A stretch of 64,000 nucleotides of DNA. Origin: Eublepharis macularius (lineage: Eukaryota > Chordata > Lepidosauria > Squamata > Eublepharidae). Shown here piece after piece: positions 61,971 through 64,000 of the stretch. Where the stretch lies: NCBI RefSeq assembly GCF_028583425.1, contig NC_072801.1:59349766-59413765 (forward strand), in the 5' to 3' direction. Every line of letters begins with the position of its first letter. Positions within the stretch are counted from its first letter, which is position 1. Below the pieces are notes generated by a model. It was not told the origin of the DNA. It saw only the letters and a program-made list of their open reading frames with translations, and did no database searches. A program made the position numbers and the translations under genes.

Positions 61971-63849
61971 CCAAGGTTACAAATGTGCATATGTGCATTC
62001 CTCTGTCCCTTCTCTCAACATACCCTAACTTGTTATTCTATGATAGGTTCTTTATTCTTAAAGTTACCTTTTATTCCATCCCTGCCTGTTCAATAAAGTT
62101 TCTTTTGAACATTATTCAGCATCCATCGCCATTTCATATACAGAAGGAAGAGGGGTTCCTGTTTTTCCCTCTATCAGGTCCTGGGCTAGGCTAAAAAGCC
62201 TAAAATATAACTGCCTCTCAGAACAAAAAGACAAAAAGAACTTTAAACTATAAACAGAGGCACTCTACTTGAGGCTGCTTGGCCACAGTGAGCAAACTTT
62301 AATTTAGGTGGGAAAATCTACCTTACAGTGGGGGAGAGAAGGGTGGGGGGTCCGTCATAGATACAGCCTGCTCTGAAAATCTTGTTGGCCTCTAGGGTGT
62401 CACTGAATTGAAATCCTGCTGGTCTAGCATTTGGCATCCACAAGTCTCTGTCACCTAAGTGTTTCATTCTTGGAAAGATGAATCTTTGGTTGTTCTCCTC
62501 AGGCCAGAAACATTTGCTTAACCATTTGCTTAAGTACTGGGTGTGTGAGAGAACCATGAAAAGGATGGGTGTGCTTGAGAGTAATTACCCGCTCTCGTTT
62601 CCCATCCTTATCGCTGACAGAGAAACTTTTTTGAATGGCTGTGGGTCTTTTGTAGCCCACAAACTCTCCATAATGTGTGGCAAGTGGAGTGCATGTCTCT
62701 AGTAATGCTTCACATAATGTAGACAATAAATACAGCACACAGCCCCAATTCAGACAACTTAACCCCCAGAAAAGCTTCCTAAGTGTGACATTATCAAGGC
62801 TAGAAAGAGAAACCTTATGCCATTAAGGACCATTAAAACCCATTATGTCAATCCCCTGATCTCTTACCAAGTTTGTTAGATGAAGCTATACCAGTCAGTA
62901 TAAGCATGCCAATCTAAGCAGCCAAGCAGAACAATATTAAGTAAAATGGTGTTCCTAAACAGATAAGAGCACCAGAATCTTTTTTCCATAGCCACTGAGC
63001 TCTGATTGGCTGCATTGGTTCAAGGATCACTTGTAGCTCTTGAACAGTTTGTGGTCCTGCACCTTTCCCCTTCTCGGCCACGTACTGGAGAAGCTGCAGC
63101 ACTGATCAGTTCAGGGGCAGGAGGTGCACCTGCATTTTGTTTGGGTGCCCCTATCTCAGTCAAAGCTTATTGACTGGCTTGCTGGTGAGAGTAAAGGGCT
63201 CCCTGTGCATGCTCAGAACCATTCTCTTGCTCAGAAACACCCACGTGTCCCACTTTCCAAGGGTACAAGTTCATAGATCCACCACGGGTCTACCAACGGC
63301 CACCAGCCATGATGACTACTAAGAACCAATTAATACAGTACACAGTCCCTATGGCAGACACGTGGAGACTTTAGGACCAATGTGTACCTGGAGTTCCAAG
63401 TGGGGTTTTAATTCATAGGCATGCAGGGCCCCAATTCGGAACTTTGGGATGAAAGGAGGGATTTGAGCCCAAACCCCTTCTCTTGTATGGGAGGATTCTA
63501 ATCAGGCCCATGCATGCTTGGGAATGAAATTCCCAACTGGGAACTCTCAGAACACATCCATATGATGTCAGTGTGGGGGGCATGGGCTTTTAAATGTGTG
63601 AATCAGCCCTAAATGGAACCTCCATGTTCAGAGACAGTCAACCTGTGAATATCGGTGCTGGTGCTAACAGCAGTCTTGGCTCTCACTGCTATATTTGTAG
63701 ACCATCAGAGGACATCTAGTTTGCCACTGTGTGATGCAGATTCTAGATGGACCACTTAGTCTGACCAAGCATGGCTGCTCTCATGTACTTATGAGACATG
63801 CCCCAAGTCTGCAACTGAAATCCAGCACGAGGGCTAAGTGGATTTTTTG

Positions 63850-64000
63850 CAGTGGTGGAGTGCCTTCAAGTCATGCCTGACTTATGGTGGAGTTTTCATG
63901 GCAAGAGACTAACAGAGGTGGTTTGCCATTGCCTGCCGCTGCAACCCTGGTCTTCATTGGAGGTCTCCCAGCCAATTACTAACCAAGGCCGACCCAGCTT
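63850..64000 (-). mobile_element. 5S rRNA-derived SINE, copy 3, cut by the window edge
   Basis: The body (GTTTTCATGGCAAGAGAC, GGTTTGCCATTGCCTGCC) and the first part of the 5S-like head (CCAATTACTAACCAAGGCC) are present; the rest lies outside. Confidence 0.85.

Larger units (their letters stand above)
58106..64000. other. Spacer downstream of PLEKHA4
   Basis: No gene was recognised. It holds a MIR/L2-like fragment, two 5S-derived SINEs, a GT microsatellite and a family F MITE. A 115-codon open frame at 60889-61236 has no recognisable similarity and no splice or promoter support. Confidence 0.5.

Noticed and set aside
11653..62432. Spaced short repeats considered as a CRISPR-like or tandem array
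   Set aside because: Recurring units are interspersed transposons with target duplications, not regularly spaced repeats, and the host is a vertebrate.
58106..64000. HSD17B14, the expected neighbour of PLEKHA4 by human synteny
   Set aside because: I saw no short-chain dehydrogenase motifs such as GGxxGIG or YxxxK in the open frames. It may lie beyond the window.

Overview
The window is vertebrate nuclear DNA and most likely comes from a squamate reptile, possibly a gecko-like lizard. The genes are intron-split with GT-AG junctions. The spacers hold tRNA-derived and 5S rRNA-derived SINEs, several hAT-type and foldback MITE families, and a very common short repeat with GGGTTGCCA/TGGCAACCC ends. 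The species call is an inference from repeat style; the gene calls rest on protein similarity that I recognise.

Two protein genes can be reconstructed. On the minus strand, PPP1R15A (GADD34, the stress-induced eIF2alpha phosphatase subunit) has a non-coding first exon near 11063-11240, a large coding exon (7014-8483) and a last exon (2983-3255) that begins exactly at the PP1-binding motif. Its promoter has a TATA box and a perfect CRE/ATF palindrome. Its leader carries two upstream ORFs, as in mammalian GADD34. On the plus strand, PLEKHA4 (PEPP1, a phosphoinositide-binding PH-domain scaffold) spans 33434-58078 in 21 coding exons. All of them join in frame to give about 1,099 residues. The two genes lie head to head, the same neighbour pair and orientation as on human 19q13.33. 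The two products do not obviously work together; the link is conserved synteny.

Layout: 1-2570 is spacer with a hAT MITE. 2572-11310 is PPP1R15A with two introns, one holding a GC-rich inverted-repeat cluster. 11310-33408 is a 22 kb repeat-rich spacer that probably includes the unidentified 5' non-coding exon(s) and first intron of PLEKHA4. 33409-58105 is PLEKHA4. 58106-64000 is repeat-rich spacer with no recognisable gene; HSD17B14, the next human neighbour, was not seen.

The most interesting points are the GADD34 upstream ORFs, a 57-bp CT repeat acting as the polypyrimidine tract of a PLEKHA4 exon, a 10-codon coding repeat in the last PLEKHA4 exon, repeats carrying a hammerhead-ribozyme-like core, and several nested transposon insertions with clean target-site duplications. 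I did not find a new biological system. Everything was read by eye, so repeat borders are approximate unless a target duplication is quoted.
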